From positions 1-32,016 of the forward strand of contig JAETSR010000007.1 of assembly GCA_021769555.1 (NCBI GenBank): a stretch of DNA of 32,016 bases. Reading direction: 5' to 3'. The DNA is from Clostridiaceae bacterium. GTDB lineage: Bacteria; Bacillota; Clostridia; Oscillospirales; Acutalibacteraceae. Positions 9,764 through 17,304 of the stretch are shown piece by piece. A program made the position numbers and the translations under genes. The notes below the pieces were generated by a model. That model did no database searches, was not told where the DNA came from, and worked only from the letters and a program-made list of their open reading frames with translations. The first letter of the stretch is position 1, and each line of letters starts with the position of its first letter.

Positions 9764-11353
9764 TTGTCAGTTTTTGACCGTTTCATTCAAAAAGATGCGG
9801 GCAGGCCCAAAGGCGAGCCCTCCTCCTCCGCATCCCATCGGGAGGTCGCCTCGCTCCTCAGCTCCTCCGCAAGAGAGGCCAAGGATACATACCCCGAGGA
9901 CAGCCGTACCATCGACAGGTTCGCCTCGTCCCTGAGGTCCGCCTACAGGGACAGGTATAAGCTCTCCCTCTCCGGCACAATGGAGCCGATAAAGGCCGAG
10001 GCCCTCTTCTGTCTCTCAGAGGACAGGATGTCGGCCTATGCCTGCCTGTTCCAGCCGGAGAACGGCGGCGAGGGGCTCACCCAGGAGGAGTTTATGTCGG
10101 ACCTGCACTACGAGGGCATAAACTTCGGCATTCTTCAGGATGAGATATCCCGGGCCTTCAAAAAGGGGTATTTCCACATTTTCCGCATTGCCACGGGCAC
10201 GCTGCCAAAGGCCGGGGAGGACGGCAGCGTTACCGAGCACTATCAGCGGCGCAAGAACGTCCGCCTTGAGGCCCAGAGCGGGGACCAGGTGGACTTCACC
10301 CAGGACATGCAGCTGCAGCCCATACGCAAGGGGACCGTGATATGCTCCATCAAGCTGCCCGTCCCGGGGACTGACGGCCAGGACGTGACCGGGGAGGTCA
10401 CCCCCGCCCCCCAGGCGGTGAAGGCCAAGGCCCCGAGGGGGAGGAACACCATAGTGAGCCTTGACGGCAAGGCCCTCATAGCCAGGGTGGACGGCCTGCT
10501 GTTCATTGAGGACGACCTGTTCTGCATACACGAGCAGAAGATAATCGAGGGGGATTTGACAGAGTTCCAGGGCCCGCTGGAGATACAGGGGAATCTCTAC
10601 ATCGGCGGGGACGTGGACAACGGCGTGGACGTGAAGGCCACCGGGGATATCGTCATAAACGGCAGGCTGGGCCGGGGCCGGGTGACCTCCCAAAACGGCA
10701 CCATCCGGGTGCAGAAGGGCGTCTTCGGCGCAAAGGGCGAGACATATCTCTCGGCGGCGGGCCAGGTCCAGGCCCCGGGGCTGGAAAACGCCGAGGTAGA
10801 GGCCGGCGCCAGTGTGATAGCCGAGTCGGTCCTTGGCAGCACCATCCACTGCGGCGGCCTTGTCTACGCCATGACCGGCCGGGGGATGATAGCCAACAGC
10901 CGGATATGGGCCGGGGACAGCGTGCTCTGCCAGCGCATAGGCAACTCGGCCGGGGGCGTCACCAGGATATCTGTGGGGTACCCGCCCCATATCCCGGAGC
11001 TCTGGGAGAAGGACAAGGCCGAGCTCAGCCAGGTCCAGTCCACCATAGACATGCTCTGGAAGCCCATAATCGGCCTTAAAAACAAGGGCACGCGCATTAC
11101 GGACAACGAGCAGTCCGTCCTTGACCAGCTGCTCGTCCAGAGGGAGCTGTACACAAAGCGCCGGGAGGAGCTCATGGCGGAGCTCAGGGCCATCAACACG
11201 GAGCTGGACAAAAAGAGCCGCGGCAGGATACGCTGTGACAAGGTCCACCCCACTCTGGACATACAGATAGGCCGGCTTTCGGAAAAAGTTATCACCATCG
11301 AGGAAAACCTGAATATCCGCGCTGAGGACAGCCGGATACTCCTTTGGAAATAG
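9764..11353 (+). CDS. FapA / DUF342 family protein
   Basis: A 529-residue cytoplasmic protein of the FapA (DUF342) family. Its core is a right-handed beta-helix of polymer-forming type, visible from about residue 265 to 385 as repeated short strands (for example IQGNLYIGGDV, KATGDIVINGRLG). The N-terminal half carries the FapA-specific domain. The C-terminal part (about 410-500) is helical and coiled-coil-like. Family members are linked to flagellar assembly or to cell-surface and envelope functions, but biochemistry is sparse, and no flagellar gene is nearby. The start is TTG at 9764, supported by GGGGGAG 6 nt upstream; no better in-frame start exists. The gene is monocistronic with a promoter and a terminator. 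Confidence 0.88.
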   Translation: MSVFDRFIQKDAGRPKGEPSSSASHREVASLLSSSAREAKDTYPEDSRTIDRFASSLRSAYRDRYKLSLSGTMEPIKAEALFCLSEDRMSAYACLFQPENGGEGLTQEEFMSDLHYEGINFGILQDEISRAFKKGYFHIFRIATGTLPKAGEDGSVTEHYQRRKNVRLEAQSGDQVDFTQDMQLQPIRKGTVICSIKLPVPGTDGQDVTGEVTPAPQAVKAKAPRGRNTIVSLDGKALIARVDGLLFIEDDLFCIHEQKIIEGDLTEFQGPLEIQGNLYIGGDVDNGVDVKATGDIVINGRLGRGRVTSQNGTIRVQKGVFGAKGETYLSAAGQVQAPGLENAEVEAGASVIAESVLGSTIHCGGLVYAMTGRGMIANSRIWAGDSVLCQRIGNSAGGVTRISVGYPPHIPELWEKDKAELSQVQSTIDMLWKPIIGLKNKGTRITDNEQSVLDQLLVQRELYTKRREELMAELRAINTELDKKSRGRIRCDKVHPTLDIQIGRLSEKVITIEENLNIRAEDSRILLWK

Positions 11354-11365
11354 CGGAGAAGAGTT

Positions 11366-11407
11366 AAAAATGAGAAGACGGGGATGGAGCCTTGTCTTCA
11401 TTTTTTT
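11366..11407 (+). terminator. Intrinsic terminator after the FapA-like gene
   Basis: The arms AAAAATGAGAAGAC and GTCTTCATTTTT pair with a 2-nt bulge around a loop of about 14 nt, ending in seven T. It lies 13 nt past the stop codon. Confidence 0.7.
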
Positions 11408-11477
11408 GCAGAAAAAAGAGCCGGGGGCTCCGGCCCGTAAAGTCAAGGGCAATTCCCTATGCGTTTTCAAATATCTC

Positions 11478-11506
11478 TTGACATAGTATTTGAAATGGAG
11501 TAGAAT
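11478..11506 (+). promoter_or_regulatory. Promoter of tldD-tldE (TTGACA-17-TAGAAT)
   Basis: A consensus TTGACA at 11478-11483 and TAGAAT at 11501-11506 have a 17-bp spacer, about 30 nt before AAGGAGG and the GTG start. Confidence 0.82.
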
Positions 11507-11542
11507 AAGCCTGTACAAATAATACAATAAGGAGGCCCAAAA

Positions 11543-12955
11543 GTGTTTTCTAATTTAGACAATATCAGGCCAGCCCTCAAGGCCCTGGTGTCGGCGCTCA
11601 GGGAGGACTACCCCTATGCGTCGGTGCTGGCCGTGGAGGACGCGTGGAGGCGGTGGTCCATAAGCCGCCAGGGTGTGAACATCGACGCGTCCGGGTTCGG
11701 CGGCGGCAGCGGGTACGTGGTGCGGGTGTTCGACGGCACGGGGTGCGCGGAGTACTCCTTTAACCAGTTCTCCCCCCAGCGCGTCCCGGAGATAAAGGCC
11801 GTGATTGCCGGACGCCTGGCCGAGCAAAACAAGGCCCTCGGCGGCATAGACCCCCTGCCCACGCCCATCCCGCCGGACGAGCCCGCACTGCTTCGGGAGC
11901 ACTGCGAGTATAAGCTCGACCCACGGGAGCTGGGGGACGAGGCCATTATAGATAAGCTCGGCTCCATCCGGGAGAAGGCCCTTGCCCTTGACGAGCGCAT
12001 AATGGAGGCCCAGCTGGGCATGGCCCATAGGGCCTACCGCAAGATTTTCATCAGCGGGAACCGTGACCTTGACGAGACATATATGTGGACTACCTGCTCA
12101 CTGGCCATGATGGTGGCCCGGGGCCAGGAGCTCAAGTACGCCTATCAGGGCTTCTCGAACCTGGGCGGCGCCGAGGTTCTGGACCAGGTGGAGGGCGGCC
12201 TTGAGTCTGTGGCGAAAACCGCCCTGGACCTTCTGGACTCAGAGCCCATACCCCCCGGGGAGTACGAGTGCGTATGCGACCCGGACACAACCGGCATGAT
12301 TGTCCACGAGGCCTTCGGCCACGGGGTGGAGATGGACATGTTCGTAAAGGACAGGGCCCTTGGAAGGGAGTACATAGACAAATACGTGGCAAGCGAACTT
12401 GTCACAATGCACGACGGCAGCACCGTGGATGAGGCCGCGACTATGGCCTTCGACGACGAGGGCACCCTCACCGGGGACACGGTGATAATCGATAAGGGGG
12501 TCCTCAAGACCGGCATGTGCGACGCTTTGAGCGCGGCAAGACTGGGCGTAAAGCCCACTGGCAACGGCCGCCGGGAGAGCTACGAGCGCAAGGCCTATAC
12601 CCGCATGACCAACACCTATTTTGAGGCCGGGGAGCATACCATGGACGAGATGATATCGTCCATCAAGTACGGTTTTCTCCTGCAGCAGCCCAGCTCCGGC
12701 ATGGAGGACCCGAAGAACTGGGGCATACAGTGCATGGTGACTATCGCCCGGGAGATAAAGGACGGAAAGCTCACCGGGAAGGTCTTCTCCCCCATCGTCC
12801 TCACCGGCTACGTTCCGGACCTTCTCAAGTCCGTCACCATGATGGGCCGGGACATGGAGCTTGCGGGCGGCGGCTTCTGCGGCAAGGGCTATAAGGAGTG
12901 GGTCAAGGTATCGGACGGCGGCCCCTGCATGAAGGCCCGCATACGGCTGGGTTAA
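11543..12955 (+). CDS. tldD: Zinc metallopeptidase TldD
   Basis: A 470-residue cytoplasmic peptidase of the TldD/PmbA family. In characterised bacteria TldD and TldE form a heterodimer that degrades unfolded peptides and trims certain modified peptides. TldD supplies the active site. The zinc motif HExxxH is H255-E256-AFG-H260. The third ligand is likely the Cys in GFCGK near the C-terminus, matching the position used by E. coli TldD. The GTG start at 11543 has AAGGAGG 8 nt upstream. The partner gene follows after 13 nt with its own AAGGAGG, so the two are co-transcribed. No peptide precursor gene of the microcin type was seen nearby, so a housekeeping role is likely. Confidence 0.94.
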   Translation: MFSNLDNIRPALKALVSALREDYPYASVLAVEDAWRRWSISRQGVNIDASGFGGGSGYVVRVFDGTGCAEYSFNQFSPQRVPEIKAVIAGRLAEQNKALGGIDPLPTPIPPDEPALLREHCEYKLDPRELGDEAIIDKLGSIREKALALDERIMEAQLGMAHRAYRKIFISGNRDLDETYMWTTCSLAMMVARGQELKYAYQGFSNLGGAEVLDQVEGGLESVAKTALDLLDSEPIPPGEYECVCDPDTTGMIVHEAFGHGVEMDMFVKDRALGREYIDKYVASELVTMHDGSTVDEAATMAFDDEGTLTGDTVIIDKGVLKTGMCDALSAARLGVKPTGNGRRESYERKAYTRMTNTYFEAGEHTMDEMISSIKYGFLLQQPSSGMEDPKNWGIQCMVTIAREIKDGKLTGKVFSPIVLTGYVPDLLKSVTMMGRDMELAGGGFCGKGYKEWVKVSDGGPCMKARIRLG

Positions 12956-12968
12956 GGAGGTAATATAC

Positions 12969-14249
12969 ATGATAGACAGAATAAAGAGCGCCCTTTCGGA
13001 CTGCGGCATAGGCCTGTGGCGCATAAACGACAATACCGAGGAGAGCGCGGAGCTCTTCTTCGTGAAGAAGCAGCTGGACACCCGGCGGTTCAAGGACGTT
13101 CGCAAGTTCCGGGTGACGGTCTTCAGGGACGTGGAGAAGGAGGGCAAAGCCCTTCGGGGCTTCACAAGCGTCACGCTGCTGGAGTCTATGAGCGGCGAAC
13201 AGCTTCGTGAGGAGCTGAAAAACGCCTACTACGCCGCCCAGTTCGCCGCGAACCCCACCTATGAGCTCCCGGACCCGGTGCAGTCCCCCACTATTGAGAC
13301 TGCCGGAGAGCTGTTTGAAGCCCCCCTTGCCGAGAGCGCCGGCAGGATGGCAAAGGCCCTTTTCAGCGCGGACAATCAGTCCGACGCGTTCATAAACTCC
13401 GCGGAGGTATTCGTGATACGCTGCAGGCGGCATATCCTCTCCTCCGAGGGCACCGACGTGTCCTACACCGACGGCAAGGTTACCGGGGAGTTCGTGGCCC
13501 AGTGCAGGGAGCCCGAGGACGTGGAGATACACAATATCTTCACCTATGACATGCTGGACACAGAGTCCCTTATAAAGAAGGTCCGGGAGGCCCTCTCCTT
13601 CGTCCGGGACCGCGCCAGGGCAAAGCGCATACTAAAGAGCGGCAAATACGACGTTGTGCTCAGCGGGGACCAGGCGGCCACGGTGCTCTCCTACTATATG
13701 AGCCGTTCGGCCGCCCATATGATATACCCCGGCTACTCCACCTGGAAGGCAGGCGACGCGGTGCAAGGGGAGAACATCTCCGGTGAAACGCTGGACATAG
13801 ACCTCTGCGCCACGGAGCCCTGCAGCGAGGAGGGAATATTCATGTCAGACCTTCCCCTTATCCGCAAGGGAGAGCTCCTGGCCATACACGGGAACAACCG
13901 CTTCTGCCGGTATCTTGGGATAGAGCCCACCGGACAGTACCGCATGTTAAAGTGCCTGAACGGCATGACGCCCTTTGAGGAGCTGAAAGCGGGCCCCTGC
14001 CTTTGGGCGGTCACCTTCTCGGACTTCCAGATGGACGCGATGAGCGGGCATTTTGGCGGGGAGATACGCCTTGCCTATCTGATAGACGGGGACAGCGTTA
14101 CGCCTGTGACCGGCGGCTCCATCAACGGCAGCATACTTGAGGCCCAGGGGAACCTGCAGTTCTCCCTTGAGCGGTACGATTCGGCGAACTACTCCGGCCC
14201 CTACGCCGTAAGGATTAACGGCGTAAACGCCGCCGGCACCGAAGGCTAA
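12969..14249 (+). CDS. tldE: TldE/PmbA family protein, partner of TldD
   Basis: A 426-residue homologue of TldD that lacks the HExxxH motif, as expected for the non-catalytic TldE/PmbA half of the heterodimer. The corresponding region reads YSTWKAGDAVQG. The C-terminal third keeps the family's glycine-rich barrel (for example GHFGGEIRLAYLIDG and PVTGGSINGS). The ATG at 12969 follows AAGGAGG at 12955-12961. It ends before a non-coding segment holding repeat copy A and a terminator hairpin. Assignment rests on adjacency to tldD plus fold-level similarity. Confidence 0.9.
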   Translation: MIDRIKSALSDCGIGLWRINDNTEESAELFFVKKQLDTRRFKDVRKFRVTVFRDVEKEGKALRGFTSVTLLESMSGEQLREELKNAYYAAQFAANPTYELPDPVQSPTIETAGELFEAPLAESAGRMAKALFSADNQSDAFINSAEVFVIRCRRHILSSEGTDVSYTDGKVTGEFVAQCREPEDVEIHNIFTYDMLDTESLIKKVREALSFVRDRARAKRILKSGKYDVVLSGDQAATVLSYYMSRSAAHMIYPGYSTWKAGDAVQGENISGETLDIDLCATEPCSEEGIFMSDLPLIRKGELLAIHGNNRFCRYLGIEPTGQYRMLKCLNGMTPFEELKAGPCLWAVTFSDFQMDAMSGHFGGEIRLAYLIDGDSVTPVTGGSINGSILEAQGNLQFSLERYDSANYSGPYAVRINGVNAAGTEG

Positions 14250-14262
14250 AAAAGTGCGCGGT

Positions 14263-14312
14263 CCAGGGGCGTCAGGCCCCTGGCAGGGTGTGGGGCAGCG
14301 CCCCACGGTCTT
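14263..14312 (-). repeat. Compound palindromic repeat, copy A
   Basis: Read on the minus strand this holds a 28-nt core at about 14284-14311 that contains the hairpin GTGGGGC-GCT-GCCCCAC and ends in ACCCTGC. A second hairpin follows directly: CCAGGGGC with GCCCCTGG, loop of 5 (14263-14283). The core matches copies B and C with one mismatch to copy B. It lies between convergent tldE and GDPD genes. No protein is encoded. Confidence 0.8.
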
Positions 14313-14345
14313 GCGCGCCAGCGCCAAAAAACAAATAAAAGAACT

Positions 14346-14380
14346 TACCCCTTTTCCAAAAGAAAAGGGGTACTTTATTC
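14346..14380. terminator. Bidirectional intrinsic terminator between tldE and the GDPD gene
   Basis: An 11-bp perfect stem TACCCCTTTTC / GAAAAGGGGTA (14346-14356 and 14362-14372, loop CAAAA) is followed on the plus strand by CTTTATTC. On the minus strand it is followed by AGTTCTTTTATTTGTTTTTT. The minus-strand T run is the better one. Confidence 0.75.
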
Positions 14381-14389
14381 ACATCCCGC

Positions 14390-15211
14390 TCACGGCCTAA
14401 TCTCCTCAAAAATAACCAAACTTTTAAGCTCCTTAGCTCTCAAATACTCCTCCTCAGTCCGCACCGTCCAGCTGACCTCCTGCATTCCCATCAGCCCCTT
14501 AGACAGCCCCATAGAAGGAATATCCCTCGTATGAATATCATACGCCTCAAAATTAGGCCTGGTATGAAAATTCGTAAGCATATGAGTGGCACAAAAAGCC
14601 TCAAACGCCCCCAGCCCCTCATCGCCCTTTCTATACCTGCACATAAGCTGCCCGCGCACGATATCCGGCCTGTTCCTCCTAAACCACGCCACTATCCTGG
14701 GGTCAAAGCTCTCCACACAGTATGGCCCCTTATACCCCTCAAGCTCCTTCACGGCAAGCTCACAGAGCTCCGCGGGGTCGTTATAGCTCTTTAGCTCGAT
14801 AATAAGAGGCGTGCGCCCTTTGAGGGCCCCGAGCACCTCGCTGAAAAGGGGGATACGCTCGCTGGTCCCAAAGAGCCTGTACCGCCGAAGCTCCGCATAG
14901 GTCAGCTCCGCTATAGCCACATCCTCCCCGCAGCTCCGCTTTAAGGTCGCGTCGTGGTGCACGACCACCTTCTTGTCCTTGGTAAGCTGCAGGTCGAACT
15001 CCATGCCGTAGCCGCTGTCCTCCGCCAGCTTAAATCCTGTGAGGCAGTTCTCCGGCACGCCCTCATCCAGCTTATGCAGGCCCCTATGGGCGTAGTCGAA
15101 AGCCAAGAGCGCCGAAAAGTCGGGCTTTTTGTCCATCTGCGGGGCGATAAGCCAGGTCCATCCCCCAAATAGCGCCGCGGCAACCACAAAAACCGATACC
15201 ACCCAAATCAT
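14390..15211 (-). CDS. Membrane-anchored glycerophosphodiester phosphodiesterase
   Basis: A 273-residue GDPD-family enzyme that would hydrolyse glycerophosphodiesters to sn-glycerol 3-phosphate and an alcohol. An N-terminal hydrophobic segment (residues 1-23) anchors it or acts as a signal, so the TIM-barrel domain probably faces outside, where lipid head groups or teichoic-acid fragments could be substrates. The signature is complete: H42-R43-G44, E71-F-D73, the HHD at 85-87 and IELK in the core. The start at 15211 has AAGGAGGGG 8 nt upstream, which overlaps the stop codon of the upstream FNT gene. The pair is therefore one transcript and may be translationally coupled. The specific substrate is not visible. 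Confidence 0.92.
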   Translation of the reverse strand: MIWVVSVFVVAAALFGGWTWLIAPQMDKKPDFSALLAFDYAHRGLHKLDEGVPENCLTGFKLAEDSGYGMEFDLQLTKDKKVVVHHDATLKRSCGEDVAIAELTYAELRRYRLFGTSERIPLFSEVLGALKGRTPLIIELKSYNDPAELCELAVKELEGYKGPYCVESFDPRIVAWFRRNRPDIVRGQLMCRYRKGDEGLGAFEAFCATHMLTNFHTRPNFEAYDIHTRDIPSMGLSKGLMGMQEVSWTVRTEEEYLRAKELKSLVIFEEIRP

Positions 15212-15223
15212 ATATGCCCCTCC

Positions 15224-15847
15224 TTATCCCTCCGCCCGGGCGCGGAATTTCTTTGCTAAAGGGAAAATCACCCCTCCGAGAGCGTTGCCCAGGGTCATCA
15301 CCAGAAGATACAGCACCGTCTTTCCGCTCCACGCGCCGGCGGCTGTGAAGTAGAACATATTCGCCACACAGTGCTCAAAGCCCGCCTGGACGAACACTGC
15401 CACCCCGAGGAAAAGCCCCAGGTACTTCCCCAGCTCATGGGGGCTGCTCCTATAGCTCTCAACAGAAAGATATATCAGTATATTACAGAACACAGCGAGT
15501 ATAAAAATACTGATAATACTATCCGAAAGCTTTGCCTCACAGATACCCTGCGCTTTTGAAATCACATCAAGGCGGGTAAGGCGCAGGGCCGTGCCCATAA
15601 TAAGCGTCCCCCCTAAGTTCCCGAGCCAGATGAGCCCGCAGCGGGCCGCATACGCCGGGGGGTTATCGAATATATAGCAGACCTTCCCGGTGAACAAGTC
15701 CAGCCCCAGCGTGCAGACCGCAAAGAGCCCCACCGAAAAAAGAGCGGCCCCCGCCGGCCGGCTGTCGGTGCACAAAAACACCGCGCCGCCAATGGAGATG
15801 GCCGCCCCCGCTAAAACCGCGCTTAAAAACGTTGCGAGCTTTTTCAC
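15224..15847 (-). CDS. Formate/nitrite transporter (FNT) family channel
   Basis: A compact 207-residue protein with six hydrophobic helices, as in pentameric FocA/NirC channels for small monovalent anions. Two family marks are clear: LDLFTGK after helix 2, the omega-loop motif, and the central His in AGFEHCVANMFYF of helix 5. It is shorter than typical members (about 260-290) because the N-terminal and C-terminal tails are minimal. The GTG at 15847 is chosen over an upstream ATG because AGGGGGGAT precedes it and because the promoter at 15876-15904 would exclude the longer frame. Formate is a plausible substrate in a hydrogen-forming anaerobe, but nitrite or hydrosulfide cannot be excluded. 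Confidence 0.9.
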   Translation of the reverse strand: MKKLATFLSAVLAGAAISIGGAVFLCTDSRPAGAALFSVGLFAVCTLGLDLFTGKVCYIFDNPPAYAARCGLIWLGNLGGTLIMGTALRLTRLDVISKAQGICEAKLSDSIISIFILAVFCNILIYLSVESYRSSPHELGKYLGLFLGVAVFVQAGFEHCVANMFYFTAAGAWSGKTVLYLLVMTLGNALGGVIFPLAKKFRARAEG

Positions 15848-15875
15848 CCGAATCCCCCCTAATCTTCCTAAATAA

Positions 15876-15904
15876 ACTATAGCATGAAAGCGGGGGATTT
15901 GCAA
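15876..15904 (-). promoter_or_regulatory. Promoter of the FNT-GDPD unit (TTGCAA-17-TATAGT)
   Basis: On the minus strand TTGCAA (15899-15904) and TATAGT (15876-15881) have a 17-bp spacer. The -35 box begins only 3 nt beyond the merR stop codon. Confidence 0.75.
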
Positions 15905-15907
15905 GGG

Positions 15908-16261
15908 TCATTTGAGCTTTTGGGCGTACATTTCTATTTTATGCTCAAGCCTTTTAAGAGCCTCGTCCATCTGCCGGCGCTGGGCGGTGAGGTCCTCGTG
16001 CTGCTGCTTTAAGAGCTCGTACCTCTGGCGTATGGTCCCCTCCCCCTCAAGGGAGAGCCGCACATACTCCACGATAGCCTCCACCGTCAGCCCGGCGTTG
16101 CGAAGGCACTTTGCAAGCTCCACCCACATGAGGTCCTCCTCCTGGTAGTCCCTGTGCCCGCTGGCGCTCCTTGTCACCTTGGGTATCATCCCCACCCGCT
16201 CATAGTACCTCAGGGTATCCTGGCTCATCCCGTATTTCCGGCTGACTTCCTTTATAGTCAT
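15908..16261 (-). CDS. MerR-family regulator, AdhR-like
   Basis: A 117-residue transcription factor with an N-terminal winged helix-turn-helix (residues 1-70) and a C-terminal dimerisation coiled coil (about 78-115). The segment LRYYERVGMIPKVTR and the single Cys, C52 in LAKCLRNAG, closely resemble Bacillus AdhR. That protein senses aldehyde or carbonyl stress through a Cys at the same position. There is no separate effector-binding domain. The ATG at 16261 is used because GAGGTG lies 6 nt upstream; a GTG at 16270 overlaps that site. The 19-bp-spacer promoter with a dyad at 16285-16315 implies autoregulation. Targets besides itself are not proven; the divergent DUF1848 gene is the nearest candidate. 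Confidence 0.9.
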   Translation of the reverse strand: MTIKEVSRKYGMSQDTLRYYERVGMIPKVTRSASGHRDYQEEDLMWVELAKCLRNAGLTVEAIVEYVRLSLEGEGTIRQRYELLKQQHEDLTAQRRQMDEALKRLEHKIEMYAQKLK

Positions 16262-16284
16262 AGCAATCACCTCTTCCCACGCCC

Positions 16285-16315
16285 ATTATACTATCTTGAG
16301 TCCAGTCAAGGTCAA
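16285..16315 (-). promoter_or_regulatory. MerR-type autoregulatory promoter/operator (19-bp spacer, CTTGA-N6-TCAAG)
   Basis: On the minus strand the -35 box TTGACC (16310-16315) and -10 box TATAAT (16285-16290) are 19 bp apart. The perfect-arm dyad CTTGAGTCCAGTCAAG (16295-16310) occupies the spacer. This is the expected layout for a MerR protein that untwists the promoter. Confidence 0.8.
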
Positions 16316-16323
16316 GAGGTTTT

Positions 16324-16352
16324 TTGACATTATTTTTCTTTTATGCTAAAAT
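16324..16352 (+). promoter_or_regulatory. Promoter of the DUF1848 gene (TTGACA-17-TAAAAT)
   Basis: TTGACA at 16324-16329 and TAAAAT at 16347-16352 have a 17-bp spacer. The MerR dyad ends 13 nt upstream of this -35 box, close enough for shared regulation. Confidence 0.75.
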
Positions 16353-16386
16353 ATATTCTCAGAAGCAAAAATCAAGGAGGAGAGCT

Positions 16387-17262
16387 ATGATAATCAGCGC
16401 CAGCCGCCGCACGGACATCCCCGCCCGGTATCATAAATGGCTCATCGGCCGCCTTAAAGCGGGCTGGGCCCTTGTGCCCAACCCCATGAACCCCAAGCAG
16501 GTCACCCGGGTGGACCTGACCTATGAGGCCGTGGACGGCCTTGTGCTCTGGACCAAGAACCCCCTGCCCATGCTCCCAGAGCTCCGCGGGCTCGAGCCCT
16601 ACCCCTGCTACTTCCAGTTCACCCTGACCCCCTACGGCAGGGATATCGAGCCGGGCCTCCCGGATAAGCATGAGCTCATGGATGGATTCATAAGATTATC
16701 CGGGGAGATAGGCCGCAGCCGGGTGATATGGCGCTACGACCCCATACTTCTGACCCCCCGCTATGACTGGGGCTTTCACCTTGACGCCTTCAGCCAAATG
16801 GCTGAGAAGCTCTCGCCATACACGGAAAAATGTATATTCAGCTTTCTGGACAGCTACCGCTGCATGGCGAAGGCCGCAAGGGAGCTGGGGGTGCAGTACC
16901 CCTCAGCGGACCGGCAGGCCGGCATGGCCCGGGAGCTGGCGGGGATAGCCGGCAGATACGGCCTGAGGCTTGAAACCTGCGCCGAGCCCCTGGACCTGAG
17001 CGTTTACGGCATACACCGCGCCCGGTGCATAGACGCAGGGCTCCTCTCAAGGATATCCGGCTGGCCCGTAAAGGCCGGGAAGGCAGCCTCCCAAAGGCCG
17101 GAGTGCGGGTGCGCCCAGAGCGTTGACATCGGCATGTACTCAAGCTGCCAAAACCGCTGCCTCTACTGCTACGCAAACCACAGCGCCAAAGCGCTGGAGG
17201 AAAGCGCCCGGCTCCACGACCCTGAGGGGCCGATGCTCATAAATCGGGGTTTTCATGCTTGA
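16387..17262 (+). CDS. DUF1848 family protein with a C-terminal CX3CX2C cluster motif
   Basis: A 291-residue protein starting MIISASRRTDIPARY, the signature opening of DUF1848. Function is not established. Near the C-terminus is a cysteine-rich block: C240-G-C242, then C254-x3-C258-x2-C261 (SSCQNRCLYCYAN). The C-x3-C-x2-C spacing equals the radical-SAM iron-sulfur motif, but it sits at the end rather than near the start of the chain. The middle region alternates strands and helices, as a TIM barrel would. The ATG at 16387 has AAGGAGGAG 5 nt upstream; the longer upstream frame overlaps the promoter. It is transcribed divergently from the MerR regulator. A redox or SAM-dependent enzyme is a reasonable guess, no more. 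Confidence 0.85.
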   Translation: MIISASRRTDIPARYHKWLIGRLKAGWALVPNPMNPKQVTRVDLTYEAVDGLVLWTKNPLPMLPELRGLEPYPCYFQFTLTPYGRDIEPGLPDKHELMDGFIRLSGEIGRSRVIWRYDPILLTPRYDWGFHLDAFSQMAEKLSPYTEKCIFSFLDSYRCMAKAARELGVQYPSADRQAGMARELAGIAGRYGLRLETCAEPLDLSVYGIHRARCIDAGLLSRISGWPVKAGKAASQRPECGCAQSVDIGMYSSCQNRCLYCYANHSAKALEESARLHDPEGPMLINRGFHA

Positions 17263-17287
17263 CTATCCCGGCTCAATCGTATATAAT
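17259..17287 (+). promoter_or_regulatory. Promoter of the PilZ gene (TTGACT-17-TATAAT)
   Basis: TTGACT at 17259-17264 overlaps the DUF1848 stop codon, and TATAAT lies at 17282-17287 with a 17-bp spacer. The leader is only about 11 nt. Confidence 0.75.
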
Positions 17288-17304
17288 GGGATGGGTGATA
17301 TTCC

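Noticed and set aside
10016-11527. Open frame of 503 codons on the minus strand opposite the FapA-like gene
   Set aside because: It lies wholly antisense to a recognised family member, is rich in Leu/Val/Gly/Pro/His as expected of an antisense frame in GC-rich DNA, and has no family motif or ribosome binding site.
12239-13174. Minus-strand frame of 311 codons spanning the tldD-tldE junction
   Set aside because: It crosses the ends of two recognised genes, and its sequence is antisense-like without motifs.
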